Shown: positions 54,123 to 63,420, numbered from the stretch's first letter. The stretch: 64,000 nt of DNA from Nonomuraea cypriaca (GCF_015645445.1 NZ_JADOGI010000005.1:1-64000), one strand, 5' to 3'. Made by a program: numbers and translations. The notes: generated by a model not told the origin, from the letters alone.

Positions 54123-54546
54123 CGAGCTTCTCCTCCATGAAGGTGTAGAGGTCCAGGAACTCCTCCAGCCGCTCCCGCCTGGCCGCGTCGTCCCCGACGG
54201 CTTCCAGGCCGAGCTCGGCGATCTGACGGCCCAGGGTGAGCATCTTGGCGCGGCCCTCGATCATGCGTGACGCGTCGCCGCCCCCCTTGAGCTGGTAGTA
54301 GTGCTCGCGCGTGCTGGGGATGGGGGCACGCTCCACGAACTGGAGCTGCTCCAGCTGCCGGATCATCGGGCTCACCGCCGCCTTGCTCAGCTCGACGACG
54401 TTCGCCAGCTGGGTCAGGGACTGGTGCGGCGGGTCGCAGATCTGCAGCCAGCCGTGCAGGCGGCCGGCGGTGCGCGAGACGCCCGTCGTCGCCTCGAAGA
54501 ACAAGGCGTAGCGCTCGACGAAGTCACGTTCTTTGGGTGTCGCCAA
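54049..54546 (-). CDS. GbsR/MarR family transcriptional regulator
   Basis: 165 residues. [60 protein letters not shown] match the GbsR-type winged helix. Start TTG 54546 with GGAG upstream. It leads the exporter operon and probably represses it in response to the exported compound (inference). Confidence 0.88.
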   Translation of the reverse strand: MATPKERDFVERYALFFEATTGVSRTAGRLHGWLQICDPPHQSLTQLANVVELSKAAVSPMIRQLEQLQFVERAPIPSTREHYYQLKGGGDASRMIEGRAKMLTLGRQIAELGLEAVGDDAARRERLEEFLDLYTFMEEKLGAQLITEWEKYRQDRRAQRPQADD

Positions 54547-54836
54547 CGTCCATCTCCATACGGATCTTTCGGAGCTTTCTTAACGATCCTACAGTAGCCT
54601 TCGCCTAGGCTGAAAGAGCTCATGCGGCACCCCTACAGCAACGGAGCGGTGGCTTGATCGTCACTTCACATGCGGCCGCATACGGCGGTTCCGGGGCCAC
54701 GGTGCGGTTCGCCTTGCGCCTTGCGAGGATCAAGCCGCCCGGGAGAGCTCCTGATCTTGAGGGGGAACGTCGCCTCCGCAGTGTCGAAGCCTTGGCGGCG
54801 CAGCAGATTTCGCCGTCGAGAAACCATCTCGGGCCG

Positions 54837-55199
54837 TTACACATGCGTCTTGAAGCGGTACACCTTGTTTTCGCGCACGGTCAGCTCGGGATACGCCGTG
54901 GGGGCTTCCACGAAATAGCCGGTGCGGGCCCAGGCCGAACGGTCACCGGCGGAGACGGCCGCGCCGAGGACGTGTACGGATCCGCGGGTGGGTGCGATCA
55001 TGCCGAGCAGCATGCGGATGAGGGTCGTCTTGCCGGCGCCGTTGAGGCCGAGCAGGGCGTAGATCTGTCCTGCCTGCAGCTGCAGGCTCACATGGTCGAC
55101 CGCGGTCACCTCGCGGTAGCGCTTGACGACGCCTTCGACCTCTATGACCGGCGCCGCTCCACTGTGCCCGATCTTGACGTTTCTTGATAGGTTCTTCAC
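54837..55199 (-). pseudogene. ABC transporter ATPase N-terminal remnant
   Basis: 120 residues: [39 protein letters not shown] (Walker A), [17 protein letters not shown], then a short non-family end. Signature, Walker B and H-loop are missing, as are permease genes. Truncated. Confidence 0.88.
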
Positions 55200-55256
55200 T
55201 GGTGCGCCGGGAAGCCTGGTCGGCAGTCGTTGTCGTCAACCTGAAAGGCCTCCTGT

Positions 55257-55700
55257 ATGCGTGCACGCGACCTGCTCTCCGCGTTCCCCACGCTCTCCTT
55301 AGACACTCCTGTGATCGAGGCCGCCCGGCTGCTGGCCGAGCAGGATCTTCCCGGGCTGATCGTCGTCGACGATCGCGGGCTGCCGTTCAGCATCCTGCCC
55401 GGTACGCAGGTGCTGCGGCTGGCCGTGCCCGGATACTGCCAGGACGATCCCGCGCTGGCCCGGGTGATCGACGAGCAGCACGCCGACCGTTTCCTGGACG
55501 CACTGGCAGGCCGTACGGTGCGTGAGGCGCTGCCGCCCGAACCGCGTGAGCTGCCGGTCGCCGATCCGGGCGCGACCGTGCTGGAGCTGGCCGCGATGAT
55601 GGCCCGTACGCACAGCCCGCTGGTCGCGATCGTGGACGAGGACCGCCTGCTGGGGGCCGTCACTTTGCAGGCGCTGCTGGACCGGGTGACGGGCCTGTGA
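55257..55700 (+). CDS. CBS domain-containing protein
   Basis: 147 residues holding a CBS pair (LSAFPTLSLDTPVIEAARLL, GLIVVDDRGLPFSIL; PVADPGATVLELAAMMARTH, LVAIVDEDRLLGAVTLQALL). CBS pairs sense adenine nucleotides. The stop overlaps the GTG start of the transporter (GTGA), so it is very likely the regulatory subunit of that transporter (inference). Confidence 0.9.
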   Translation: MRARDLLSAFPTLSLDTPVIEAARLLAEQDLPGLIVVDDRGLPFSILPGTQVLRLAVPGYCQDDPALARVIDEQHADRFLDALAGRTVREALPPEPRELPVADPGATVLELAAMMARTHSPLVAIVDEDRLLGAVTLQALLDRVTGL

Positions 55701-56992
55701 GCTTCGTCGCCTGGGTGGCCACAGCTGTCTTCGTGTGCGCCTATGTGCTGATCGCCACCGAGAAGATCCACCGGGTGGCGGCCGCGCTGGGCGGTGCGGG
55801 GATCATGCTGCTGATCCACGCGACCGACGCCGAGACCGCATTCTTCGACGAGCACACCGGGATCGACTGGAACGTCATCTTCCTGCTGCTCGGCATGATG
55901 GTCATCGTCGGCGTGCTCAAGCAGACCGGCGTGTTCGAGTACCTGGCGATCTGGGCGGCCAAACGCGCCAAGGGCCGGCCGTACCAGCTGATGGTGCTGC
56001 TCGTGGTCATCACGGCGATCGCCTCAGCGCTGCTGGACAACGTCACCACGGTGCTGCTCATCGCGCCGGTGACGTTCCTGGTGTGCGAGCGGCTGGCGCT
56101 GCCGGTAATTCCCTATCTCATCGCCGAGGTGCTGGCCTCCAACATCGGCGGCGCCGCCACCTTGGTGGGCGACCCACCGAACATCATCATCGCCAGCCGG
56201 GCCGACCTGAGCTTCAACGACTTCCTGGTCCACATGGCGCCCCTGGTCGTCGTGCTGCTGGCCGTCTTCATCCTGCTGTGCCGGGTCCTGTTCCGCGACG
56301 CGTTCCGCTACGATCCGGACCGGGCCGCGGAGATCATGAGCCTGAACGAGCGCGAGGCCATCAAGGACCGGCGGCTGCTCACGCAGAGCCTGGTGGTGCT
56401 GGCCGTGGTGATGGCGGCGTTCGTGCTGCACCCGGTGCTGCACTACGAGCCGTCGGTGGTGGCGATCTTGGGGGCGGGCATCCTCGTGGCCGCCACCAAG
56501 GTGACCACCCAGGAGGCGATCAGCGAGGTCGAATGGCCCACACTGACGTTCTTCGCCGGCCTTTTCGTCATGGTCGGCGCGCTGGTGCACACCGGCGTCA
56601 TCGGCCAGTTGTCCCAGGCCGCGGTCAGCGCCACCGCGGGCCAGCCCGAACTGACGGCGCTGGGCCTGCTCGGCGGTTCGGCCGTGGTGTCGGCGATCGT
56701 GGACAACATCCCCTACGTGGCCACGATGAGCCCGATCGTGGAACAACTCGTCCACGCCGACGGCGGCACCGGCGGGGGGCCGCACGTGCTGTGGTGGGCG
56801 CTGGCGTTCGGCGCCGATCTGGGCGGCAACGCCACGGCCGTGGGCGCCGCGGCCAACGTGGTCGTCCTGGGCATCGCTGCCCGCAACGGCCATCCGATCA
56901 GTTTCTGGCAGTTCACCAAGTACGGCTTGATCGTCACCGTGGTGACCATCGTGCTGTGCGTTCCGTATCTGTGGCTGCGCTACCTGGTATGA
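55697..56992 (+). CDS. ArsB/NhaD-type (SLC13 superfamily) ion transporter
   Basis: 431 residues, about eleven helices. The two hairpin motifs SALLDNVTTVLLIAPVTFLV and SAIVDNIPYVATMSPIVEQL (D-N-x(T/P) repeats), with NIGGAATLVGDPPNIIIAS and DLGGNATAVGAAANVVVLG, are diagnostic of the ion-transporter superfamily (NhaD, ArsB, P protein). Sodium/proton exchange or arsenite export cannot be separated; no other ars genes are present. Confidence 0.9.
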   Translation: MSFVAWVATAVFVCAYVLIATEKIHRVAAALGGAGIMLLIHATDAETAFFDEHTGIDWNVIFLLLGMMVIVGVLKQTGVFEYLAIWAAKRAKGRPYQLMVLLVVITAIASALLDNVTTVLLIAPVTFLVCERLALPVIPYLIAEVLASNIGGAATLVGDPPNIIIASRADLSFNDFLVHMAPLVVVLLAVFILLCRVLFRDAFRYDPDRAAEIMSLNEREAIKDRRLLTQSLVVLAVVMAAFVLHPVLHYEPSVVAILGAGILVAATKVTTQEAISEVEWPTLTFFAGLFVMVGALVHTGVIGQLSQAAVSATAGQPELTALGLLGGSAVVSAIVDNIPYVATMSPIVEQLVHADGGTGGGPHVLWWALAFGADLGGNATAVGAAANVVVLGIAARNGHPISFWQFTKYGLIVTVVTIVLCVPYLWLRYLV

Positions 56993-57156
56993 GAGAGCGG
57001 CCGGGATCGACGGGGCGATCGTGCTCGGCCACTCCCTGGAGGCGCGATCGCCCCGGCCGGCGGCGAACTCGCGGCGGCCGTCGGTGAAGGTGGCCGTGAG
57101 GGCGTCGAGGCCGCGGCGACCGCCTGCAGCGGCGTGGCTGGGCCGGGCGACGCGGC

Positions 57157-57477
57157 GATCGCATCGGGGCCTCGGCCGCCGCCGTCCAGGCCATGGGCGC
57201 CCAGGTGCGCCGCGGCGACCTCGGCCACCTCCAACGGGCTGCGCGAAGCCGCGGCCGATCGGACGCAGTCGTGCACCTCGCGTTCGACCACGGCACCATG
57301 ACCGCGGCGGGCTTCGCCGGGGCGGCCTCCGCCGACCACGCCGTGGTACAGACGCTCGGCGCCACGCTGGCCGGCACGGGCAAGACCCTCATGGGCATCG
57401 GCAGACTACTGGACTGGGAGCCGGTCCATCCCGGCCTGATCGCCGACCTTGAGCAGGGCCACTACTTCACCGACTGA
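57157..57477 (+). pseudogene. NAD-dependent epimerase remnant, both ends joined
   Basis: The frame reads GASAAAVQAMGAQVRRGDLG, VVHLAFDHGTM, GATLAGTGKTLMGI and then directly GRLLDWEPVHPGLIADLEQG then HYFTD stop. The first parts match the middle of extended SDR epimerases (VIHLAF, ALAGTGKPL); the last is their native C-terminus. About 120 residues between, and the TGxxGxxG N-terminus, are missing. The 160 bp before it hold no readable start. Confidence 0.75.
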
Positions 57478-57621
57478 TACCGGCCCGGGAACCTCCGTGC
57501 GCCGCAGGTTCCCCGATCGGCTACCCGTGATGGATGACCAGAACATCAGCGCCGACGCCGATGGACAGCGCGTCGGATGAGCCGAGTGTGTCGAACCGGG
57601 CCTGCGGGGCAGCAGGTGAGC

Positions 57622-58071
57622 ATGGCTGGGATAGCACTACGGAGCATGGCTTTCAACGATCACGCGATGATCCCGCACGGGCACTCCCACGAGGCTGGCG
57701 ACGTCTCACCGCATCTGCAGTGGGCCGACGTACCCGACGGGACGGCCGAACTGGCGTTGATGTGTGAGGACCCGGACGCCCCCAGCGGCACCTTCACCCA
57801 CTGGCTGGCCGCGGGCATCCCGCCGGACACCACGGAGCTGGACGCCGGGGCAGAACTGAAGGGGTTCGTCACCGGCCGCAATGACTTCGGCAGTCAGGGG
57901 TACGGCGGCCCGCATCCGCCGCCGGGCGACACTCATCGCTACTTCTTCCGCCTCTACGCCCTGTCCGAGCCGACCGGCCTGGCGGACGGCTTCTCGACCG
58001 CGGACCTCCGGCGCGCGATCGAGGGAAGGGTGCTGGCCTCGGGCACGCTGGTCGGCACCTACGGCCGCTGA
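57622..58071 (+). CDS. PEBP family protein (YbhB/YbcL-type)
   Basis: 149 residues. VSPHLQWADVPDGTAELALM, CEDPDAPSGTFTHWLAAGIP (D-P-D-A-P and H-W ligand-pocket motif), GYGGPHPPPGDTHRYFFRLY are the phosphatidylethanolamine-binding protein signatures. Bacterial members have uncertain roles. ATG 57622 has AGGTGA upstream; the longer frame from 57577 is non-family. Confidence 0.92.
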   Translation: MAGIALRSMAFNDHAMIPHGHSHEAGDVSPHLQWADVPDGTAELALMCEDPDAPSGTFTHWLAAGIPPDTTELDAGAELKGFVTGRNDFGSQGYGGPHPPPGDTHRYFFRLYALSEPTGLADGFSTADLRRAIEGRVLASGTLVGTYGR

Positions 58072-58328
58072 TCGGGCTCGGCGCGCGACAGAAGTGGCGG
58101 CGGGCTGGCGTTTCACGGTCTTTTCAGCGAGTTTTCAACGCTCTACGGCACGGTTGCCTTGGGGCAAGACACGTCGAGGAACTGATGCGGTACCTGTCGA
58201 TCCCCCGCATCGGCCCGATCCGCGTGGCGATCCCTGAGCGAGATCCACCCTCAGCCGAAGGGGCGGCCGCGCCCGCCGGCAAGGCGGGCGGGGAGCCCTT
58301 TCCTCGGCGTGCGGAAAGAAGGCAATCG

Positions 58329-58385
58329 ATGAACAGACGAGTGCTGATCGTGGGAGCAAGCATCGCCGGGCTGGTGCGCCCATGA
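58329..58385 (+). pseudogene. FAD-dependent monooxygenase start remnant
   Basis: A native-looking start ATG 58329 encodes MNRRVLIVGASIAGL, the Rossmann opening (GxSxAGL) of PHBH-type FAD monooxygenases, then VRP and a stop. The rest of the gene is deleted, and the AraC gene begins within the stop codon region. Such monooxygenases often neighbour AraC or TetR genes. Confidence 0.7.
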
Positions 58386-59185
58386 TGACGGAGCACATAC
58401 AGCTCGGCGGCCTCCGCGTGGCGAAGGAATCAGTGATCCCGGCGCGTGGTCCAGAACCGATGCCCGATGACTCCTACCAACTGTTCGTTCCCTTACGTGG
58501 CGCCCGCGCCGGCGATTTGCTCCTCCATGATCCCGCACGCGTGATCTCGGGTGTGATCGGGCCGCCGGACGAGTGGCTCAGGACGGCATGCGTCTCCATC
58601 CCGAAGGCCCTGGTCAACGTGCCGGCCGAACACCTGGACGGGCTGCTGGGCCGGCCCATCCCGGCCGCGGACGGGATCGGCGGGCTGCTGATCGACTTCG
58701 TCACCGATTTGTGCGACCACGGGCCCAGCTTCCGGCCCGCCGATGGCCCGCGGGTGGGAATGGCACTCCTGGATCTGATCTCCGCGCTGCTCAACAACGC
58801 GCTGGAGACCGGCTTGGCCGACGTGCGCGACAAATCCGGTCGGAACGCGCTCATCCGCCGCATCATGGCTTTCATCCAGCAGCACCTTCGCGAGCCCGAC
58901 CTGACACCCAGCGCGGTGGCCTCCGCCCATTACATCTCCGTCAGCCACCTGCACAGGCTCTTCCAGACCCAGGGCCTCACCGTCACCGCCTGGATCAGAC
59001 GGCAACGGCTGGAACGTGCTCGTAGCGATCTGGCCGATCCCTCACTGCGTGACGTTCCCATCCACGCCATTGCCACGGCATGGGGCTTCGCCCATCCCGC
59101 CGACTTCAGCCGAGCGTTCCGCCGCGCATTCGGGAGCTCGGCCATCAACTTCAGGCGGAAGGTGTGTCGCCAGTTGGCTTCATGA
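58382..59185 (+). CDS. AraC family transcriptional regulator
   Basis: 267 residues, somewhat short (relatives about 310-320). An N-terminal AraC_binding_2-like domain (GGLRVAKESVIPAR, YQLFVPLRGA, GDLLLHD) appears to lack about 25-50 residues between PLRG and GDLLLHD or before YQLF. The C-terminal double HTH is intact (LTPSAVASAHYISVSHLHRL, ATAWGFAHPADFSRAFRRAF). DNA binding should be kept; effector response is uncertain. Confidence 0.85.
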   Translation: MMTEHIQLGGLRVAKESVIPARGPEPMPDDSYQLFVPLRGARAGDLLLHDPARVISGVIGPPDEWLRTACVSIPKALVNVPAEHLDGLLGRPIPAADGIGGLLIDFVTDLCDHGPSFRPADGPRVGMALLDLISALLNNALETGLADVRDKSGRNALIRRIMAFIQQHLREPDLTPSAVASAHYISVSHLHRLFQTQGLTVTAWIRRQRLERARSDLADPSLRDVPIHAIATAWGFAHPADFSRAFRRAFGSSAINFRRKVCRQLAS

Positions 59186-59237
59186 GACCGGGACGAGTTT
59201 CCGCCACCACCTTTTCAAGGACTATCGGGTGGTTGAC

Positions 59238-60107
59238 TTACTCGGCGGCCACGGCCCGGCTTACGTTCGACAGGTGTATGTTTTTGCCGGCTCTGAGAAG
59301 ATCGAATTTTTCCAGGTTACGCTGGATGATCTGGTGTTGTAATGTCCTCTCGGCTTCATGCCAGGTCTTCAGGAGTCCGGACGATTGCTTGCATCGGACG
59401 TCTGCCTGCGCGGTCTCGATCTCGCGTTCGGTGATCGCCGGGGCATCGAGGTCCCAACGCGGGTCGCCGATCGCCGCGTCAGGGTTGGCGTAGGCGAAGC
59501 CGAGTCTCGACATACACCTGCGCCAATCCTCCTTCGCTCGGGTGACGGCTTCGAGTTGTTCGGTTCGCCGCAAGGAGTCGGCACTCTGCGCGGACAGCCA
59601 GTCGGTATCCGCTCGGGGAAGTCCGCGTTCGAGAAAAGAATCGATCTGCTGGTAGCAGCCGGGCTGCCCGTTACCGCCATAGATCGCGGCCTCCTCCGCT
59701 TCGCTCACCCCTTTGTTCCACGCCTCAATTCGATTCCGGCGTCGTTCCTGGTCCGGGCGCACGGGAAGGTGGTAGCCGAATCGCGATGCCGCGTTCTCGT
59801 CCGCCACGCCATATCGCCGGCTGTTGTCGTATACGTCTGGGGGTGCTTCGGCGCCGGTGTTCTCCGGCATGGTGAAGTTGAGCCCGCGCCCGCGTACGCA
59901 ACGTTTCACCAGTATCTGGCGTCCCCGTTCCAGTGACCATATGTCCCGCGGTTTCCACTTGTACTCATCGAAGGGAAGATCCAACCGGAGAACGGTGAAG
60001 CCCACGGGCGTCGGAGCGTCGGCGGAGCCCGGAGAAAGCTGGGCCGTACAGGCGGCGAGCATCGGCAGCACGAGGATCAGCGCTGCGCCTGCGCGAATTC
60101 GCGACAT
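59238..60107 (-). CDS. Putative lipoprotein of unknown function
   Basis: About 289 residues. Lipoprotein signal: hydrophobic GAALILVLPMLAAC with a lipobox L-A-A-C at about residue 20. The mature part is charged and helical with several Cys (VKRCVRGRG, GQPGCYQQIDSF, RRCMSRLGFAYA, VRCKQSS), suggesting disulfides. The pattern resembles a group of secreted actinobacterial hypothetical proteins; no domain name is given with confidence. ATG 60107 opens the signal peptide. Confidence 0.8.
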   Translation of the reverse strand: MSRIRAGAALILVLPMLAACTAQLSPGSADAPTPVGFTVLRLDLPFDEYKWKPRDIWSLERGRQILVKRCVRGRGLNFTMPENTGAEAPPDVYDNSRRYGVADENAASRFGYHLPVRPDQERRRNRIEAWNKGVSEAEEAAIYGGNGQPGCYQQIDSFLERGLPRADTDWLSAQSADSLRRTEQLEAVTRAKEDWRRCMSRLGFAYANPDAAIGDPRWDLDAPAITEREIETAQADVRCKQSSGLLKTWHEAERTLQHQIIQRNLEKFDLLRAGKNIHLSNVSRAVAAE

Positions 60108-60194
60108 GTGACCTCGGGTTCCACTGGATGGGATGCGAGGCTGGGATGCCGGGCACACGGCATCCCGGCCTCCGCATGGCCACTCAGCTCGCCG

Positions 60195-60623
60195 TCAACA
60201 GCCGTCGAACCTTGCCGACGTCGCGGCGTTGTCCTCTACGTTGTCGTTTGCCAGGTACCCGTCGTTCTTCCCATTGGCGAACGGAGTGCTGTCGCCCTTA
60301 TAGTCCGGATCCTTGTAGAGGGTCACCGTGCAACCGGCCCGATTCTTGATCGAACTGGTCTCGTCATTCATGTCGTCGTCCGTGAGGTAGCCGTTTCCAT
60401 CCCGCCAGTGGTTGCCCCTGAAGTCGCTGTCGTCGTGCACGATATCGCGCCAGTGATTGGTGTTTCCGTTGTTGAAGTCGTTGTTCTCGAAGAGGCAGAA
60501 ATTTCCGGTGCTGCAGCTTCCCGCGAAAACTTGGGCGGAATCGGCCTGCGCGGGTGAGGCAGCGACGCAGAGGCCTGCCGACGCCGCGATGGCTACTGCC
60601 ACCCTCGCGATGGTTTTTCCCAT
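60195..60623 (-). CDS. Secreted peptidase inhibitor I36-type protein
   Basis: 142 residues. Signal peptide (VAVAIAASAGLCVAASPAQA). The mature domain has CSTGNFCLFENNDFNN, SSIKNRAGCTVTLYKDPDYK, like the I36 (SMI) beta/gamma-crystallin-like inhibitors of actinomycetes. It is very Asn/Asp-rich (NDFNNGNTNHWRD, DDDMNDE), which fits calcium binding. Preceded on the same strand by no other gene within 280 bp; the lipoprotein follows 90 bp downstream. Confidence 0.85.
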   Translation of the reverse strand: MGKTIARVAVAIAASAGLCVAASPAQADSAQVFAGSCSTGNFCLFENNDFNNGNTNHWRDIVHDDSDFRGNHWRDGNGYLTDDDMNDETSSIKNRAGCTVTLYKDPDYKGDSTPFANGKNDGYLANDNVEDNAATSARFDGC

Positions 60624-60902
60624 GATGGCTCTCCCCGTGGTTTGTCGTGAGTTCGCACCCTAAGAGCTCCGAAGGCGCCACTGTGTGACAGTCGTACCGA
60701 GAATGTGACCCTCTCACCTGGAGCGAGAGCGTCCTTTCCAGCCGCATCCTGCCCGGCGCTCTCGATTATTGTTGGGGACGTTTGCCGCGATGTCGTTGGC
60801 AGGGAATACACGGCTCTTAACGGGAGGTCCACGGTTCGCTGTCGTCCAGGCAGCGAGGCGTGGCCGATCAGAAGTTGTTCATCCCACGAGCTCGGCGTCG
60901 CC

Positions 60903-62318
60903 TCAGCGCGGGCCGACCTCGTAAGGCCGCGCCGCGTCACCCCGGCCGACGGTCTCCGGTGTCCGCTGGTAACCGCCCATCACGCGGTCGGCGAAGAACC
61001 ACTTCGCCACCACGTAGTAGAGCGCCCCCGAGACGATCATGGAGGGCAGCGTGGCGGAGATGTACTGGAACAGGGACTCGCCGGCGGAGAAGGTGAACAT
61101 GTCGATCGCGCTGAGCCAGCCGCCGAGGAACAGCCAGACCGCCATACCCGCGATCATGCATGCGACGGCGACGAGGTTGACGCCCCCGGTGAAGCGGTAC
61201 TTTCCCTTCGGGTCGTAGCACGCGCGCACGTCGATCTTCTGCCCGCGGAGGAAGAAGTAGTCGGTGAGGGCGATCCCCCAGTAGGGGCCGGCGAGGAGAC
61301 CGACGAAGATGAGCAGGAAGTTGAAGATCTCCTGGAGCGAGGTCGCGAAGACGAAGATGATCGACGGTATGGTCACGATCGCGCACACCCAGCGGTAGTT
61401 CCACTTCGGGGCGACGCTGAGGATGCCCATGGATCCGGATCCGAGCAGGTGCGTGACCGAGGTCACCGTGCCGAGCGCGATGATCACCAGAGCGGCCAGG
61501 CCCAGGTCGAGCTGGTTGGACCACAGTGCGGGGTCGGTCTGCCCGGTGGCGAGGGTGGCGATCCCGCCGACCACGGCGAACAGGATGCCGGTGGACGCGA
61601 GACCGAGGTAGGTCCCCCAGAAACCGATGCGTTCCCCTCTGGCGAAGCGGTTCCAGGAGCCCAGGTAGGGAAACCACGAGATGGTGAACGCGAAAATGAT
61701 CTCGAAGGCGCTCATCCAGGACTGGGAGCCGTCACTGGGCGTCGTCATGACCTTGGTCCAGTAACCGCCGGCGACCAGTCGTACGAGGATGTAGGCGACG
61801 AACACCAGCAGGACGGGCACGGCGATCTTCGACAGCTGGAAGGCCGCCTTCTGGCTGAACATGACGATGATCAGGGGAAGCGCGATGCCGACGCCGAGCG
61901 CGTAGACGGTGTAGTCGCCGGCGAAGGTCAGGCCATGGCCGACGTCCTGGACGACGAGCTTCATCGCCGATCCGGCCATGGAGGCGAGGATCCCGACCCA
62001 GCCGAAGTTCACCCCGACCAGCACGACGACGCCGTAGATCGAGCCGTGGTAGCCGAACGTCGGGCGAAGCGACACCATCTCGTCGATGCCGTACCGGGCG
62101 CTGCGCTGTGAGTCCCACGAGCAGAACGCGAGCCCGAGCAGATAGCCCGTCACGGAGATCACGAGCATGGGCCAGAAACCGAGGCCGAGCGCGTACGAAC
62201 TGCCCGAGACGAAGTTGGTGAGGAGTACGTTGCCGCCGGCCCAGAGCCAGAAGATGGACAGGAAACCCGCGTGCCTGTCTTTGCGGGCGAGCGGGAGAAT
62301 GGTTTCGCTGTTAGTCAT
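60903..62318 (-). CDS. NCS1 family nucleobase/cation permease
   Basis: 471 residues, twelve helices. Opening FLSIFWLWAGGNVLLTNFVS and GYLLGLAFCSWDSQRSARYG match cytosine/purine/hydantoin permeases. DYFFLRGQKIDVRACYDPKG is the family loop between helices 9 and 10. It imports a nucleobase-like compound with H+ or Na+. It ends an operon with an isochorismatase-like hydrolase and a small membrane peptide, suggesting uptake and hydrolysis of an amide or heterocycle (inference). Confidence 0.92.
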   Translation of the reverse strand: MTNSETILPLARKDRHAGFLSIFWLWAGGNVLLTNFVSGSSYALGLGFWPMLVISVTGYLLGLAFCSWDSQRSARYGIDEMVSLRPTFGYHGSIYGVVVLVGVNFGWVGILASMAGSAMKLVVQDVGHGLTFAGDYTVYALGVGIALPLIIVMFSQKAAFQLSKIAVPVLLVFVAYILVRLVAGGYWTKVMTTPSDGSQSWMSAFEIIFAFTISWFPYLGSWNRFARGERIGFWGTYLGLASTGILFAVVGGIATLATGQTDPALWSNQLDLGLAALVIIALGTVTSVTHLLGSGSMGILSVAPKWNYRWVCAIVTIPSIIFVFATSLQEIFNFLLIFVGLLAGPYWGIALTDYFFLRGQKIDVRACYDPKGKYRFTGGVNLVAVACMIAGMAVWLFLGGWLSAIDMFTFSAGESLFQYISATLPSMIVSGALYYVVAKWFFADRVMGGYQRTPETVGRGDAARPYEVGPR

Positions 62319-62343
62319 ATGTGAAAGTCATCCAGAGCCGGGT

Positions 62344-62487
62344 TCAACGCTGCACGTACCAGATGGTCGCCGCCATGAACGGAAGAAGCGCGACGAGAAA
62401 GAGCCAGAGCTGGTCCTTCGCGGTGACGTCGTGCGAGTCGTCGATTTCCGGCAGGTCCTGGGGGTGCTCAGTTTCGGTGGTATTCAT
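62344..62487 (-). CDS. Small single-helix membrane protein (47 aa)
   Basis: From ATG 62487: acidic cytosolic start (MNTTETEHPQDLPEIDDSHD), then one helix QLWLFLVALLPFMAATIWYV and stop. It lies 18 bp after the cysteine hydrolase and 25 bp before the NCS1 permease on the same strand. GAGGGA is 9 nt upstream. It is probably an accessory subunit or conserved spacer peptide of the permease operon (inference). Confidence 0.75.
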   Translation of the reverse strand: MNTTETEHPQDLPEIDDSHDVTAKDQLWLFLVALLPFMAATIWYVQR

Positions 62488-62505
62488 GGGGGAATCCCTC
62501 GTGCC

Positions 62506-63162
62506 TCAGCCGAGCTTGGCGAAGACCCCGTCAAGGGTGCCGGCGGTGAACTGCAACTGGTCCGGAGCGGTCGATCGCCATGAGTGGTAGGGCTCGCCGC
62601 GCAGCTTCTTGCTCATCTCGGTGGAGTCGAAGATCTCGATGTCGTAGACCCAGTTGGCCATCATGAGGATCGCGGCCTTGTGGGAGCCGTCGTTGGTGGC
62701 GGCGCAGACGTCCTTGACGAGGTTGACCTGGTAGTCACGCGCGTAGCCGTCGAAGACGGTGGTCATCAGGCAGCCGTCCGTGACGAAGCCGCCGATGATC
62801 AGGTGCTTCACGCCGAGACTGCGCAGCACCAGGTCGAGTGACGTCTCATAGAAGGCGCTCCACCGGTGCTTGTCGATGACGATGTCCTCGGGACGCGGGG
62901 CGATCTCGTCGATGACCTGCATGGTGTCGGAATCGGACCGGTAGTGGACGGGCTTGCCCTCGTCGTCGAGCACCTCGTTGTTGGGCAGGCCGATCGCGTC
63001 GGCCCGGCTGACGTGCCGCGTGTAGATGACAGGGACGCCGAGTCGCCGGCATTCGCCGATGAGAGGCACGGTCGCCGCGACGGCGCCATTCACATTCTCG
63101 ATGCCGTACTTACTTTCCTGCTGCATATCGATGAGAATGAGGGCTGTTTTCGAAAGATCCAC
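62506..63162 (-). CDS. Cysteine hydrolase, isochorismatase superfamily
   Basis: 218 residues. The catalytic triad is visible: Asp12 (LILIDMQQ), Lys98 (VIDKHRWSAF), Cys131 (GGFVTDGCLMTTVFDGYARD, with the cis-peptide before it). The fold covers nicotinamidase, N-carbamoylsarcosine amidase, ureidoacrylate and biuret amidohydrolases. With an NCS1 permease in the same operon, an amidohydrolase for an imported pyrimidine- or hydantoin-type breakdown product is plausible (inference). Confidence 0.92.
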   Translation of the reverse strand: MDLSKTALILIDMQQESKYGIENVNGAVAATVPLIGECRRLGVPVIYTRHVSRADAIGLPNNEVLDDEGKPVHYRSDSDTMQVIDEIAPRPEDIVIDKHRWSAFYETSLDLVLRSLGVKHLIIGGFVTDGCLMTTVFDGYARDYQVNLVKDVCAATNDGSHKAAILMMANWVYDIEIFDSTEMSKKLRGEPYHSWRSTAPDQLQFTAGTLDGVFAKLG

Positions 63163-63420
63163 GGATCTCCTCGTGTGGTGCGATCGGCTGGTCTCCGGGT
63201 GTGCGCGCTTTTACCAACTCCTTTACTCCATGCCGACTTGATCGGTATCCCGGGCGAGGGCAATGCGCTCAAGGCTACAGGGACCGTTCCAGGCACGACC
63301 TCTCACCCCTCGCGGGCACCTTCGACGTGCGGCCGCGCCGCTGTTTCTGGTCTTCTCCCCGCTGCGCGGCGTCCGCGAGGTGTCGGAGTTGAGGCCCGAG
63401 CAATCCTGATCATCGCTCGG

